NCBI RefSeq assembly: GCF_003473485.1
Contig: NC_053042.1
Span: 34,252,762-34,316,761, forward strand
Direction of reading: 5' to 3'
Source: Medicago truncatula
Lineage: Eukaryota > Streptophyta > Magnoliopsida > Fabales > Fabaceae
DNA length: 64,000 bases
The notes under the pieces are model-generated. The model was given only the letters and a program-made list of their open reading frames with translations. It searched no databases and had not been told where the DNA came from. Of the stretch, positions 45,112 to 62,778 are shown piece after piece (within the stretch, counting starts at the first letter, position 1; the number at the start of each line of letters is the position of its first letter). The position numbers and the translations under genes were made by a program.

Positions 45112-46451
45112 AATAACTCAGCTTTGCTATGTCTAAGTTTTTTTTTTTGAGTGATTGTTATGTCTAAGTTTTTTTTTTTTTTGAGAGAATTGTTATGTCT
45201 AAGTTAGTGTCTTTATTTTTATAGTTTTTTTTTTTTTTTTTTACGCAAGCAAACTCATGGTGTTTCATTCCTAATAATCAATGTTTTAAAAATTGAATCG
45301 GTCATCGATCCGATCAAGTTATTAGATCATTGGTTTAATGGTCGAATTATTGGTCAAACCGCATCATTGAATTGGATAAAATCAGGTGACTTTTTCTTAT
45401 GATTTGATTTCTCTAAAAAAAAAATTGTTATTGTATTAAAACGGATTGCTTGATTTCAAAAAATTAAAAATAAAAAAAAAACAAAAACTCATAACATGTA
45501 TATAATATATTAGTAAATTCACAATTTTTTTAAGGGTGTAAATTCACAATTATAACACAAATTTATAAAGAGGAGTACTAAAAATATATTTTATATTTCA
45601 CGGAAAAAATACATATTTATAATTAAGTATAATAAAAATTGTTATATCTCCAAAAAAAGAAAAATAATAATAACGTATTTGTAAAGTCATAAATACATTT
45701 ATATCATAAAATGTTAAACTATCATGGTAGTTTTAGTAAAAAAAAAAAAACTATCATGCTAATAACCACACCTTTTTTCCTAAGAGAAATGGTGGGACTC
45801 AATTAAATATTTGTCTTAGCAATGGTTCATTAAGGAAGAATAGGGGGGTGTCAATGTATGTTCTATGAGTGGTTTATAGATCATCTTGATTGTATTTTAA
45901 GATAGTTTCTCGTTTTTTTGGAGGATTTATGTTGATTCTAACACCCTCATTTTGGCGTAGGAACTTCCAAAGCATTGTATAGCATATTTTTTTTCTTCCT
46001 TTGAGGATGTAGAGGACAAATTGTAGGACAACTCCTCTTACAACCCTAGACATATGGTTAAAAGGCCAAGCTAATAGCCACTTGAACCAATATTGTCTAG
46101 GAAATTTATTAGCAATACTTGTTTGGGATGATTCAACCAAATTTGATGGAGAGCTTGATATAGAGTAGGATCAATCTCTGAGCACTTCAATTGTCAAATG
46201 TCATTGGTTTCTCTGGCATGTGATTGTGACAGGAGGATTAAGAAGATAGTGTTCACACCTTTTTGAGGCAATATATTTAGGAATAATATACAAGTGGGTT
46301 TCAACCACCCATTTAAATGTCATGCACCGAAGGAGAAAGCAAGTCAATTAAGTTCGCATCTGTGTTTATACATTTTAAGAAAGATAGTCAGCCTGGAAAA
46401 GTGCAACACTTAATGGGGTGAAATGGTAAATTCTCTTCATGAACTAAAGGC

Positions 46452-46459
46452 TATAAAAG
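46452..46459 (+). promoter_or_regulatory. TATA box of the P450 gene
   Basis: TATAAAAG stands about 85 bp before the ATG. It is conserved in the duplicated promoter at 44628-44635. Confidence 0.65.
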
Positions 46460-46536
46460 TGTAAAAGCATGTACACATTTTATAAGCATACATCTAAAAC
46501 ACATGCAATTTGAAACACACCTAAAGTAAATCTACA

Positions 46537-48066
46537 ATGTGTATGATTCAATGTATTGGAGGATTTGTAGCTATCCTCTTCTTCATTTACATCTACTATA
46601 GGCGACACAATGGCGGTGAGATTATGCCGAATTGGCCAATAGTTGGTATGCTATTGTCGGTGTTGCGTCATCTGTCAAATTTCAATGACCATTTCACCTT
46701 AGTTTTGAAATGTCATGGAGGAACGTTTCGATTTGAAGGACCCTGATTCACAAACACAAGCTTTATCGCTACTGCTGATCCAATGAACGTTAACCACATC
46801 GCAAGCAAGAATTTTGGCAACTACGGGAGGGGGTCTAATAACTTCCAAGAAATTTTTGAATTTTTTGGAGGTGGTATTGTCAATTCTGATTCCCACGTAT
46901 GGAAAGAGAAGAGGGCAATGTTTCATTCAATTCTCAAAAGGAAAAGCTTCAAGAACTTGTTCCAACAAACTAGTAAAAAAAAGCTGGAGAAATTCCTACT
47001 ACCATTTATTAATGATGTATCTGAAGCAGGTTCTGAGGTGGACTTGCAAGATATCTTGAATAGGTTCACTTTTGACAGCATCTGCATTATTGTATTTGGA
47101 TTTGATTCTAATTGGCTTCCAAATAAGATTAGTGATCTTAGAGAAATTTCATATCAAAAATCTCTTATTGTGATAGAGGAAGTGCTATTCTACAGGAACT
47201 TCATTCCTAGTGTCTTATGGAAGCTGCAGAAATGGTTTCTTGTTGGTCAAGAAAAGAAGTACAAGGTAGCTGAAGAAAATCTTGACCGATTCTTGTATGA
47301 AAGTGTAACATTTGCCAAACGCGAAGAGAAAAGCAAGTGCAGCAGCAGTGAAGAAATGGATGAATCTTATTTCAACTTTGTAAAAGCACTGATGAAGGAA
47401 GGTTCTGGAAATGAGGGAGTGAGTGAGAAGTATCTTAGAGACAATGCACTCTCTCTTTTGTTAGCAGGTAATGGCACACTTAGTTCAAGTCTCAGTTGGT
47501 TTTTCTGGCTTGTTTCAACTCATCCTATTGTGGAAGCCAAAATTATTCAAGAGATCAAAGATAATTGTGTATCAAAACATGAGAATTGGATAACTTCAAT
47601 GGTGGAAAGCCTTGATAAGCTAGTCTACCTCCATGGAGCTATATGTGAATCCATGAGGTTGTATCCTACTGTACCTTTTGAGCTTATCAGTGCAATCAAA
47701 TCTGATATACTACCTAGTGGAGAGAATGTTAGTCCAAATACCAAGTTAATTTACTCTTTGTATGCTATGGGAAGGATGGAAAAAATATGGGGAGAAGATT
47801 GCATGGAATTTAAGCCTGAGAGATGGGTATCAGAGAGAGGACACATTATACATGTACCATCTTACAAGTTCATAGCTTTCAATACAGGACCTAGAAGTTG
47901 TATGGGTAAAGATCTTAGTTTCGTTCAAATGAAGATGGTTGCAGCTGCCTTGTTATGGAAGTTTCACATACAGGTCGTGGAAGGTCACCCTGTAACCCCT
48001 AGGGCTTCTGTTGTCCTTTGAATGAAACATGGCTTGAACGTCAAGGTTACTAAAAGATGCATTTGA
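46537..48066 (+). pseudogene. CYP96-like cytochrome P450, two in-frame stops
   Basis: An intronless P450 reading of about 509 codons in one frame, broken by TGA at 46744-46746 (where relatives have Trp, in GPWFTN) and TGA at 48019-48021, fourteen codons before the natural-looking end at 48064-48066. It has an N-terminal membrane anchor, then MPNWPIVGML. ExxR is present as ESMR, the PERF-type motif as KPERW and the haem loop as FNTGPRSCMG, with the Cys ligand intact. The I-helix motif is changed to AGNGTLSS: the acidic residue of the usual AGRDTTSS is lost. CYP96 enzymes hydroxylate fatty acids or wax alkanes in the ER. This copy is very likely dead; a start at 46783 would lack the membrane anchor. 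Confidence 0.85.
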
Positions 48067-49376
48067 CATTGTTGCTCTCTATGTCTTGGTCGAATATTCT
48101 TATGGTCTAGTGATATTATATTATATGGTATTTTATATTATATAAACTTTATTTTAAAAAAGCATGTTTCAATGTAATAAACTGATTTAGGGTGAACGGT
48201 TGATATATATTTTTTTATTTTTAAGTTATAGGAGATGACCTCTCCAAGCTAAATAATACATCAGAGATATTTTTAAACTTTTTGTTTTTCCTTGTTATAT
48301 GAATATGTTTCTCCTCTTTTTTGTTCTTTGAAGCAACTGTTAATCCTCTTTGCATATAAGTTATGATATTTCTTTGCTAAAAAAAAAGTTATGATATTTC
48401 TGATTGTTTCTGCAATGAAACAAAGGAATTCAAATCAATCAATGTTGATCTCTTTTAAATTATTGTTTGCACCAATGTTTTAAAATTGACCCGGATGCCG
48501 AACTGGCAAAATCCATCCCTGATTGTATTTGCATTTCAATTTGAAATTCAAATATGTTGGAATGAGATTATAAACTGTGAATTCAAATTTGACCAACAAA
48601 GAAGAGATGTGTGTGCCGAACCATCCTTGATTCGCCCCAAAGGACTAATAGTATGTGTTGATGTTTAGTTATTAGTTGGTGTTGTACAACATAACATTCT
48701 AAACCAATCTAAGGAGTTAAGACAAAAACTTTCAGAGAGGACCAATTGAATTTAAACATTCAAACCTTGTTCTATGAAATTGGCATAAACTTGAAGAATC
48801 ATTTTTTATGCATCTACTTCTGAAGCTTAGAAAAGCAAGAAAGGGGTCCTACAAATAGTCCCACATTGTCACAAAAATCTAGTACGGTTGAGTTTATAAT
48901 CGTCAAGATGCCTTCAAGATACATTCATGACAATGGAAATTGCATGAACCACTGTAGTTTATGAAATTCTCCTTTTGTTGGGATTTTTCATCAATATATC
49001 TTAAAAGCAAATTAGTGTCATTTTCATAGTCTATAACGCATTGTTTTTTATTATTTTTTTTCTTGCAAGCAAACTCATGGTATTTTATTCATAATAATCA
49101 ATTTTTTAAAAAATTGGTTTGGTCTTGTTGGATCTTTGATTTACATATCAAACAATTGGATCATTAATTGAACAACATGATTAAATCAAATATTTTCATA
49201 GTTTATAATGCAACTCGTTAGCATTTTCTATTTATTAGTAATATCTCACAGACGCTTATCCCTCCGACCAGCACCTCAATAAACCTCTTAAATGAGATTC
49301 ATTAATCATTTATCAATATATTCATTTCAGTTCAATATTCTAATAATAAAAAAATTGGATTCCACTTAACATTAGA
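48067..49376. other. Intergenic, no recognised gene
   Basis: AT-rich. Positions about 49060-49210 repeat part of the P450 upstream block (GCAAGCAAACTCATGGTATT). Nothing else is recognised. Confidence 0.5.
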
Positions 49377-49841
49377 TGTTAAGAGTTCCACATCGGATAT
49401 GAGATGGTCCGACAATATGTTTATAAGTAGGGGCAATCCTCACCTCACAAGATAGTTTTGTGGGGTTGTGTTAGGCCCAACCACGATTTCTAAGATTGTA
49501 TCAGAGCCTCTCCAAGATCCATTGGGTCACCTGCTATCAGGTTTCCACTATCGGGCCACCCACCATTTATGTCCACGAACCATTGACAATGTGTTTATAA
49601 GCAGAGATCCCTATTTTTTTTTTTTTGGTTACATGAATTTTAAGGTGAGGGGATGGTGCCCCAGTCCAAGGCAGGGAAGACCTTCGGGCTCAAAGAGCAC
49701 TTACAAAGGTAATTACATTTACCTCCCTCCAAAGACACTAGTGGGGCTCGAACCCGGATTCTCTCGAATTCAAAACTTGTCTTTTTACCACTAGACCAAG
49801 CCTTTGGAGTTAGAGATCCCTATGTTAGAGATGACCTAACA
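49377..49841. mobile_element. Solo-LTR-like sequence with a nested SINE
   Basis: Starts TGTTAAGAGTTCCACATCGG and ends near CCTAACA (TG...CA ends with TGTTA/TAACA), with the body TTTATAAGTAGGGGCAATCC and TGTTAGGCCCAACC common in legume LTRs. No internal retroelement region, primer site or clear target duplication was found. The length without the SINE and its duplication is about 256 bp. Tentative solo LTR. Confidence 0.5.
49615..49811 (-). mobile_element. tRNA-derived SINE nested in the LTR-like sequence
   Basis: Bounded by an exact 12-bp duplication AGAGATCCCTAT (49603-49614 and 49812-49823). The T run is on the left, so it reads on the minus strand: box A TGGTCTAGTGGTA and box B GGGTTCGAGCCCC are both excellent. 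It differs from the other SINE family in this window. Confidence 0.9.
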
Positions 49842-50085
49842 TATCAAAATAATATTGTCTACCATAAACCGGAATCTCGCCTAAACATTATTTTTTTTAT
49901 ATAGAAAAACCTCACCTAAATTTTGTTTCATAAAAATGAAAAAATAAAAAATGGAGTGGAGAAAGTATAAAAAAAAACATAAAGATCCATAGGAACAGAG
50001 TTTGCTGGTTAATCACTTATCATTCTGTCGATCACAGACAGACAGACAGACAGAGTGTGTGAAGAATTTGGAGACAAGAAATACG
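49842..50085. other. Promoter and 5' leader of the VPS2.3 gene
   Basis: AT-rich sequence leading to a (GACA)n stretch (50037-50052) just upstream of the ATG. No clear TATA box; a TATAAAAAAAA at 49968 is possible. Confidence 0.4.
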
Positions 50086-53000
50086 ATGATGAAGAATCTC
50101 AATATCTTCTCCAAGAAACCTAAGCCAAAAGGTTCATTCTTTATCATTCATTCGATCACTCACTTTCTCATGTTTTGTCTTTCTTCTTCTGTTCTGTTCC
50201 TTCCACCGTCATTCAATTTTGCTTGATTAAAACAACCATTTTTCTATTAACACCCCCCCTCTCTATCCATGCAGAGGTTCTGAGAGAGAGTAAACGTGAA
50301 ATGGCCAATGCAACTAGAGGTAATGATTACTACTACATTACTCAATTACATTTACATTTACATTTCCACTTATAATCACTTGCTGTATTAATTTATTATA
50401 TGTATTCCACAGGCATAGAAAAAGAAATTGGAGCATTACAACTTGAAGTATGTCTTAATTTACTATTACTGATTATTACTATTTATGTATAATATCCTAT
50501 TGTTTAAATTTATGATGTGTTTTATGATTAGGAAAAGAAGCTAGTTGCTGAGATCAAGAAAACTGCTAAGACCGGAAATGAGGTTTAAGCATGATTCATC
50601 TATCTTTTTCCTAAGTTTTTTTAATATGTGATTTAGGCTCTGTTTGGTTGGATAAACAACTTAATTGAACGCTTATCAATATAACAAAAGATAAAATAAA
50701 CTCAAATTGTTTTCATATAAGCTATAAGTTGTTTTCATAAGACATTTTGGAGAGCGTATTGAAATAAGCTGAAAACAACTTATGGACATGTCATTAGTTG
50801 TTTCTTCACTCGTAAGTTATCATCATGCACCTTTTGCAGGCTGCGACTAAAATTTTAGCCAGGCAGTTGGTCAGGCTTAGGCAACAAATTGCTAACCTTC
50901 AAGGTAGTCGAGCTCAAATGAGAGGCATAGCAACTCACACACAGGTATATTGCTCGAGTGGTGGTTCATCTGATGCTAATTTTGGTACTTTTTTATAAAG
51001 GGGTGGGTGATTTTTTCTCTTACCTATGCTTATTATTCATGCAGGCATTGTATGCTCAGTCTTCTATTTCTGCCGGCATGAAAGGTGCTAGTAAGGCAAT
51101 GGAAGCTATGAATAAGGTAGAATGATTTATCATATGTTTTGATTATATTTCATGTCCATGGCCCGATACATGATACATTGCTGCAGTTGGTTTTATTTTA
51201 GTATTGGACACATGCTACAATAGAAAAACAATATTTGGATACCTCTCTCCGAAAAAGATAGAAAATAAAGCTTTTGTTTTGCGGAAGGTCTTAGGCATTG
51301 GTGCATTTTAATTGGATGTTTATTAATGGAATGGTGTCCAAGCTTGTTCAAGGTTAAGGGTTAGGAGAAAAAGTTGATATTTATAGGTTGTTGCCGGCTT
51401 TTTAAGATTGCAAAGTTTCCAATGAATGATCGTGAAGGATGAGATTGTTCTTTTGCTAAACGGAAAATAATGCATTGGGAAGGCAGAATTGATATACTAG
51501 CTGTTCTTTTAACTTTCACCTAACGCTGATATACTACCTGTTCTTTTAACTTTCACCTAACGCTGCATAAATTGACATTAGAATCCATAAATTACTCTCT
51601 AGTTATGTCATATTTTTTCAATCCGTTTCCGTTGTGCTGAATTTAAAGAAATTATTTGCAGCAAATGGCACCTACAAAGCAAGCCAAAATTATTCAAGAG
51701 TTCCAGAAACAATCAGCACAAATGGATATAACTGTAAGTTGTTTTTCAAAGTGAGCATTAATTTTGAAACATCGTTCGCTTTTCCACATCTAATGGCAGA
51801 CTGTAATTTATGTGCAGACTGAAATGATGGCAGATGCCATCGATGATGTCTTGGATAATGATGAAGCTGAAGACGAGACAGAAGATCTGACAAATCAGGT
51901 ACTAAGGACTCTTTATACTGCAGTTTTTTTTAAAATGTGTTGAAATTTCTGCAGAGCTTAAACCTGATTAATTTCCCAGAATTGTTGAAAATCGCAGCTA
52001 TACATTGGGCACGGTTAATTAATTTCTTACTAAGCTATTTACGTGGAAAAATGCTAAAACATCTTGTGTTCCGGTCCCTTAGGAATTAATAGTGCTAGGA
52101 AATGCAGGTCCAAATTTAAATCTTAGCTTTAATTGCTTGCTAGCAATCCATAATCCAAGTAGGACTGTAGGTCGCTAATATAGTCCCACTTGTTTTTTTG
52201 GACTGCGTTCGGAAATTATAACTTTAAAATTTGTTAATGTACTCCTAAAATTGTAATTTGCTAATATACTTCTAAAAACAAGTAGGACTGTAGGAGTACA
52301 TTAGCAAATGTATCTAGGCATAATGTTAACATATATTTAGATGCGCCCGTGAATGCGCGCGCGCGCACACACACTTAGAAAGAATGAAATGGGAAAGAGT
52401 GTGACTGTCGAGTAAAAAATAAAACAGGTAGGTTTGCCTTTTAAGTGTTGTAATCCTTGATATAAGAAACTCTCACTTGGTTTAATGAGTAACACGATTT
52501 TTGTTTTATCCAGGACTTCATCTTTTGATTAGTTTTGTCCTTGACTATTTTCATATCAAACATGAAACAATTCTTTGTTGTCCTAATTTTTAAGCAAATC
52601 AAATGCACCTTAAAAATACTTTAAATTTTTGGTTGGCTAATAGCTAAATTGACAAGGTACTCGATTGATGGAATTTTTGGTTGGCTAATAGCTTAATTTT
52701 TGGTTGTACTTTTAAAATTACAAAAAACAACTGATGGAATTTTTTTTTTACTTTTTGGCAGGTACTCGATGAAATCGGCGTGGATGTTGCTTCACAGGTT
52801 GGAATTAGTTGTTATTAATCTCTGTAGTCCAATCGTCTGTACTCTGTTTTAAATTTGTATGTTTTGTGCTCAAGTTAATTTCTATTTTATGTACACTACT
52901 GGCAGTTATCAGCAGCTCCAAAAGGGAGTATCAAAACAAAGAATACTGAAAATGTCAGCAGGTATATACCATACTGCATTTTTTTACTGTCACCATTTTT

Positions 53001-53324
53001 CCTCCATCCTTAGTCTTCAAAGAAGTTTAGACGATGATATGAATATGAATACTGAAAATGTCAGTAGGTATCTAACCATCCAATCCAACAGTAATTTCCT
53101 TTCTCCCATTCATCACTGGTTTTCCCCCACTCTGTCTCAAAGAAAGTTCAAAAAAGAGAGAGAATCATATAAGTTTAAAGATATAAATTTCTATTATATA
53201 ACTTATTAGTTGTGAAGAATTTACTTGGAATTTATCAGTTTGTTTGACCTTTGAAATTTGATGCCATTGCAGCTCGGAAATTGATGACATCGAGAAGCGT
53301 TTGGCGGCCCTTAGAAACCCCTAA
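50086..53324 (+). CDS. VPS2.3: ESCRT-III subunit VPS2 homologue (CHMP2-like)
   Basis: Eleven exons: 50086-50131, 50275-50319, 50413-50447, 50532-50582, 50840-50944, 51045-51116, 51662-51733, 51818-51898, 52762-52797, 52906-52961 and 53273-53324. They close to 216 aa. The Snf7-type helical core is basic at the start (MMKNLNIFSKKPKPK, ESKREMANATRGIEKEIGAL) and acidic later (DDVLDNDEAEDETEDLT). The C-terminal DDIEKRLAALRNP is a MIM1 motif for binding the AAA ATPase VPS4/SKD1. The protein assembles on endosomes for membrane scission in multivesicular body sorting. Among plant VPS2 forms it is closest, from memory, to VPS2.3. The first ATG of two adjacent ones is taken; the second would give one residue less. 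Confidence 0.93.
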
Positions 53325-54408
53325 ATTTTTTGTCTGGAATTGTCATTCTCAAACTCAGTTGTAAACTACTAGAATTCTTTTCAGAACTCCCACGTTTTTT
53401 TGGGATTTCAGAAGTTCATTGTGTATATCCTCCTTGAAGTTTTTGATGTATTTCATTTTAAATTTTCACGTTTTTGGTTAGGGCAATCTAGGGGAGTAGA
53501 TTGAAAACCGAGATGGATAATGCTTGTGTAGGCCTGTTCATGGTTTGGTTAGCGAAGAAAACCAAACTGACTGAATCATGCTTACAGTTCGAGAAAACCA
53601 AACCAAACTGGTGTTATGGTTCGGCGAACCGGTTCGTTGTTTTCGAACCGAACTGAAACCATTTTTCAGAACCGAACTGAAACCATTTTTCAGAACCAAG
53701 CATAACCATTTTTTCCGAACTGAACTATGACTTTTTTGGTCATTTTCACGAGTCATATCATGATTTTCCTACATATATCGAACATTTTATGTCCTACCGC
53801 CCTAATGACAGAAATGATCTTTATGTTCATAAATTAAATTGCTGTCGAGGACTCAGAATGTTCAAGTGGCTTGTTTTAACAAAAAAAAAAAAAAAAATCA
53901 GCAATTTTTATTTTTTTTTTTGAAGGAAAAAAATCAGCAATGTTAAAACATTTTATTTTTATTTTTAATTGCTATGAAGATGGTAACTCGGTTTTTTAAT
54001 CCTACAGCACCAATATCATTCGTTACTTCAAATATCGTCATTGACCATTCAGCACAGTAGCCTTGTCAAACTTCATTTACCGTCAACAAACAATTAACAT
54101 TGCATATCCACAAAACTTGCTACAACTCAAGTTAAGTTTCATACAGTACAATACTTATTTATAAAAATAATCTTTTCTTTGAATTACATCTTTGACGCGT
54201 TATAAGAACACATTAAAGCTGCTAAGAAATCTTCTGAAGCAATCTGAGGGGATCTAGAAAAGATGTTGGGATGTCATGCCATTGTGGCCTCAATGGTAAT
54301 TCATTAATATCCATGAACTTGAATCTTTTGTTTCTTTCCATAAGGCTTCTTGAAATCCCAGGTGTGCCAAAATTTAGAAATGAAGAACAAAATAACACAC
54401 CCTTGAGA
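53325..54408. other. 3' ends of two convergent genes
   Basis: Holds the 3' UTR of VPS2.3 and, from the other side, of the kinase gene. Between them (53535-53720) lies a run of GAACCGAACTGAAACC-type repeats with a 24-bp tandem duplication around 53645-53697. No gene in it. Confidence 0.5.
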
Positions 54409-60092
<5,684 letters not shown>

Positions 60093-61340
60093 GATAAAAT
60101 CACCTTCAAATTTTCAATTCAGCCCTTGATTGTGGACAAATTCAAACAGAGGAAGGAAAAGAACAAAATTGATTGATTCACCACAGATTCTTTCACCTGA
60201 ATCAATAAAAATCCTAACTTTCTTCAAAAATCCACAAAACCCAACAAAATTTCACAATCTAGTAATCAAGATGAAATGCAAATTGGGGGTAATGGATCAA
60301 AATGAATCAAATTTAAGAAATTTGAAACATCCTCAAGAATGAGGAATTATTCAAAAGAACCACTTTTTCCAACTACATTCCTTCACCCCAAAAGAACCAA
60401 TATCAATCATCCCAGAATTACTTAATACCAAGAACAACAAAGGGGAAAATAAAAAATAAAAAAATGATTTTTTTTTTTTGGCAAAACAGAATAAGGTAGG
60501 AAAAGAGATGGTATCTGTGGTGTGCTGGATGAAAGAGGAACAGACAAAAGTAGTTTCACAAGTTTGGAGATGAACGGAGGAAGTGGGTCTTGTTTGGTGT
60601 GAAGAGAGAGAAAGTTAAAAGACAAAGAATGAATGACAACAGAAATAATGCTTCTGTTGTCTGTGAATCAATGTGATTATTGTTTTTTCTCTCTCTGTTT
60701 TCGGCTGTCTTTTTTTAATTTTAATTTTAAATTCAATTTTTTATTTTTTTCTTAGTATTTTTTAACGCATTAAGTTATTGATCATTTGATTAATTATTTC
60801 CTAAGACAAATGTTAAACAATCTAAAAATAAAAATATTTCCTTAATACTTGTGTAGTCAAATTGATTAGAGGTTAAAAAATTAAATTCAATACACGAATT
60901 TCAACAAAAAGTTTCTACAATTAACTCATTAATTTGTGTTTTAAGGCCACAAGTTAGCATTTTCTTTAAATTAAAAGATAAAATGATGCAATCAATGATC
61001 TCTTTCAACTTAATTAGAGATACAACACTAAATTTAAATCTCTTGATAAAGTTTTATCACATATTGTAGTTTTACCAAACTCGAGAGATTAATCTCTGAA
61101 GTTATTCGCACATGATGCTCTATTCGCACACAAGTGCACAAAAAGTGACAATTAAAGAGAAAATCCAGTTAGAGAAAAATTCACATTATTTGTGCTTCAT
61201 ATATTATATGATAAAAATGAGTCATTTGTTAAATAAAGATGAAAATTTTGTACTTTTCCATAAAAAACGATAAAAAAATTTTATTTATAACATGAAATTC
61301 ATAAAAGTAAAAAACTTAAGTAAATCTTTTAAAATGTATT
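60093..61340. other. Kinase gene leader and AT-rich spacer
   Basis: Positions 60093 to about 60700 are the likely promoter and 5' UTR of the kinase gene on the minus strand (pyrimidine-rich leader, CTCTCTCTG stretch at 60690). The remainder is AT-rich with no gene. Confidence 0.45.
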
Positions 61341-61470
61341 TTTATTTTTGGTCAAGTAATTTAATTGCTAAAAATTCATCTTTTAAAAAAATGAGATGTT
61401 TGGAGTTAAAACTCCGACCTCTGTATATTTCAATGAGTTATCCTTTTGCTAATTGAACTAAAGTTTATTT
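61341..61470 (-). mobile_element. Degenerate SINE copy
   Basis: GGTCAAGTAATTTAATTGCT and AAAATTCATC are the complement of the family's 3' end. GGAGTTAAAACTCCGACC is a decayed box B complement, and AATTGAACTAAAG a decayed box A complement. Boundaries uncertain. Confidence 0.4.
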
Positions 61471-62068
61471 TTCTGTTACTTAAGATTTATGTTAGTAAAA
61501 AAAAATTGAACTAAAGTTTTATTTAAAGATATGCCTCTATAACTTAAAAAATTATAGTTTTTTTTTTAATCTCTCCCAAACACAAAAGTATAGATTTAAA
61601 AAAATCATAACCAATTAAATTAAGAAAAACTCATAAGGGAATGTATTTAAGTGTTTTAAAAAATTACTGTTTTTTTTTTCGCAATTAGAATTTTTAGAGA
61701 AAAAGTCGAGTAACATGAGGATTGAAGGTCATCCGTTTCCTTCTCCACCTTTGGGCTGTCACAATAGTACACAAAAGCTATTTTTATTGTTTTTTAATAT
61801 ATATTTTCTTTATCCACTTTTTGTGTATTTGATTCTCAGGTCAATTTTCTTCTTTTTATTTGTCAAAGCATTTGATGATGGCCATGACTTTTGTTTGTGT
61901 AAGGATAAAAGTCTTGAGGATTGCTTTCTTCTTTATCTTTTTGGGTAACTTTTATTCTTTCACTGTTATTTTGTCTTTTTATTTAAGTAACTTTGTCTAT
62001 TTTGTTTCAAATAATAAAAACTAAACGATAGTTCTCTTGACCTTATCTCAATTGACAAAACATTGTAT
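61471..62068. other. Intergenic, no recognised gene
   Basis: AT-rich. The frame at 61715-61948 is Phe/Leu-rich low-complexity sequence and not a recognisable protein. Confidence 0.5.
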
Positions 62069-62154
62069 GTCTTTGTAAGCTTAACTCAGTTGGTTTGGAC
62101 AATGCATAAAATATGCAAGGTCTGGCGTTCAAACCTCGGCCACCACCAAAAAAG
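62069..62154 (+). mobile_element. Short SINE copy
   Basis: Box A (AAGCTTAACTCAGTTGGT) and box B (GGCGTTCAAACCTCGG) are followed directly by an A run. The flanks AACATTGTAT/AACATTGCAT (62059-62068 and 62155-62164) match at 9 of 10. The 3' body of the family is missing. Confidence 0.7.
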
Positions 62155-62164
62155 AACATTGCAT

Positions 62165-62778
62165 AATATATTGTCAGCCTATAATTTCGACAGGCTTATT
62201 CAATGCAGTTAACATTGGTTGACTTTTACCTTTTAAGGAATCAAACTCTTTCCTCTTCAACATGGGGATTTCGACGAGAATTGGACTTAGCGTGTGAAAG
62301 AGCCTAAAATATCTGAAGTTTGACAAGACGTAAACCAAGAATGCGAGTTCGTCGAAACCAAGCAATTATTGTCGAAGCGAGAAGAATTTGAATTCAAAGA
62401 ACAACAGTTTCCTTGATGAAAACGTGGAGACAAGCGGTTTCTTGATGAAAAGAGTGTTGATCGTGGAGTTAGCCTTTTTTCAGTTATTTTACAATGTATA
62501 AATAGTAGTTTTCCATATGAAAAATGGGTTGCAAATGTATGTAATCAGAGGCATAAATATGAGTCACTTAGACACATATACCGTGATGCTTTTTCTTAGT
62601 CTATAAAATTCGAACTCCTTTAAATTTAAACATGTATAAATAAATCATGTATATATGGTTACAGAATAATTGTTTACAATCAAATCACTTCTACTAAATT
62701 TGCTCAATTTACAACTCAATTACCTACCTCAAAGCAAACAAATTAAGAAACTCAAAAACCTTACAACCTTAAACAAAG
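62165..62778. other. 3' region of the GRAS gene
   Basis: Spacer and likely 3' UTR of the minus-strand GRAS gene. No other gene recognised. Confidence 0.4.

Larger units (their letters stand above)
43870..46448. other. Duplicated P450 upstream region
   Basis: Positions 44140-44756 are repeated at 45920-46580, including the TATA box (TATAAAAG at 44628 and 46452) and the first codons of the P450. Between the copies lie a (TA)n tract (45057-45108) and AT-rich DNA. The coding-like frame at 45874-46140 on the minus strand is shared by both copies but is closed in the first one, and I recognise no family. Confidence 0.6.

Noticed and set aside
45874-46140. 88-residue minus-strand frame ending before the P450 promoter
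   Set aside because: Lies in the duplicated P450 upstream block and is not open in the other copy (44140-44340). No recognised domain.
62174-62365. 63-residue minus-strand frame downstream of the GRAS gene
   Set aside because: Short, no motif, next to a SINE. No support as a gene.
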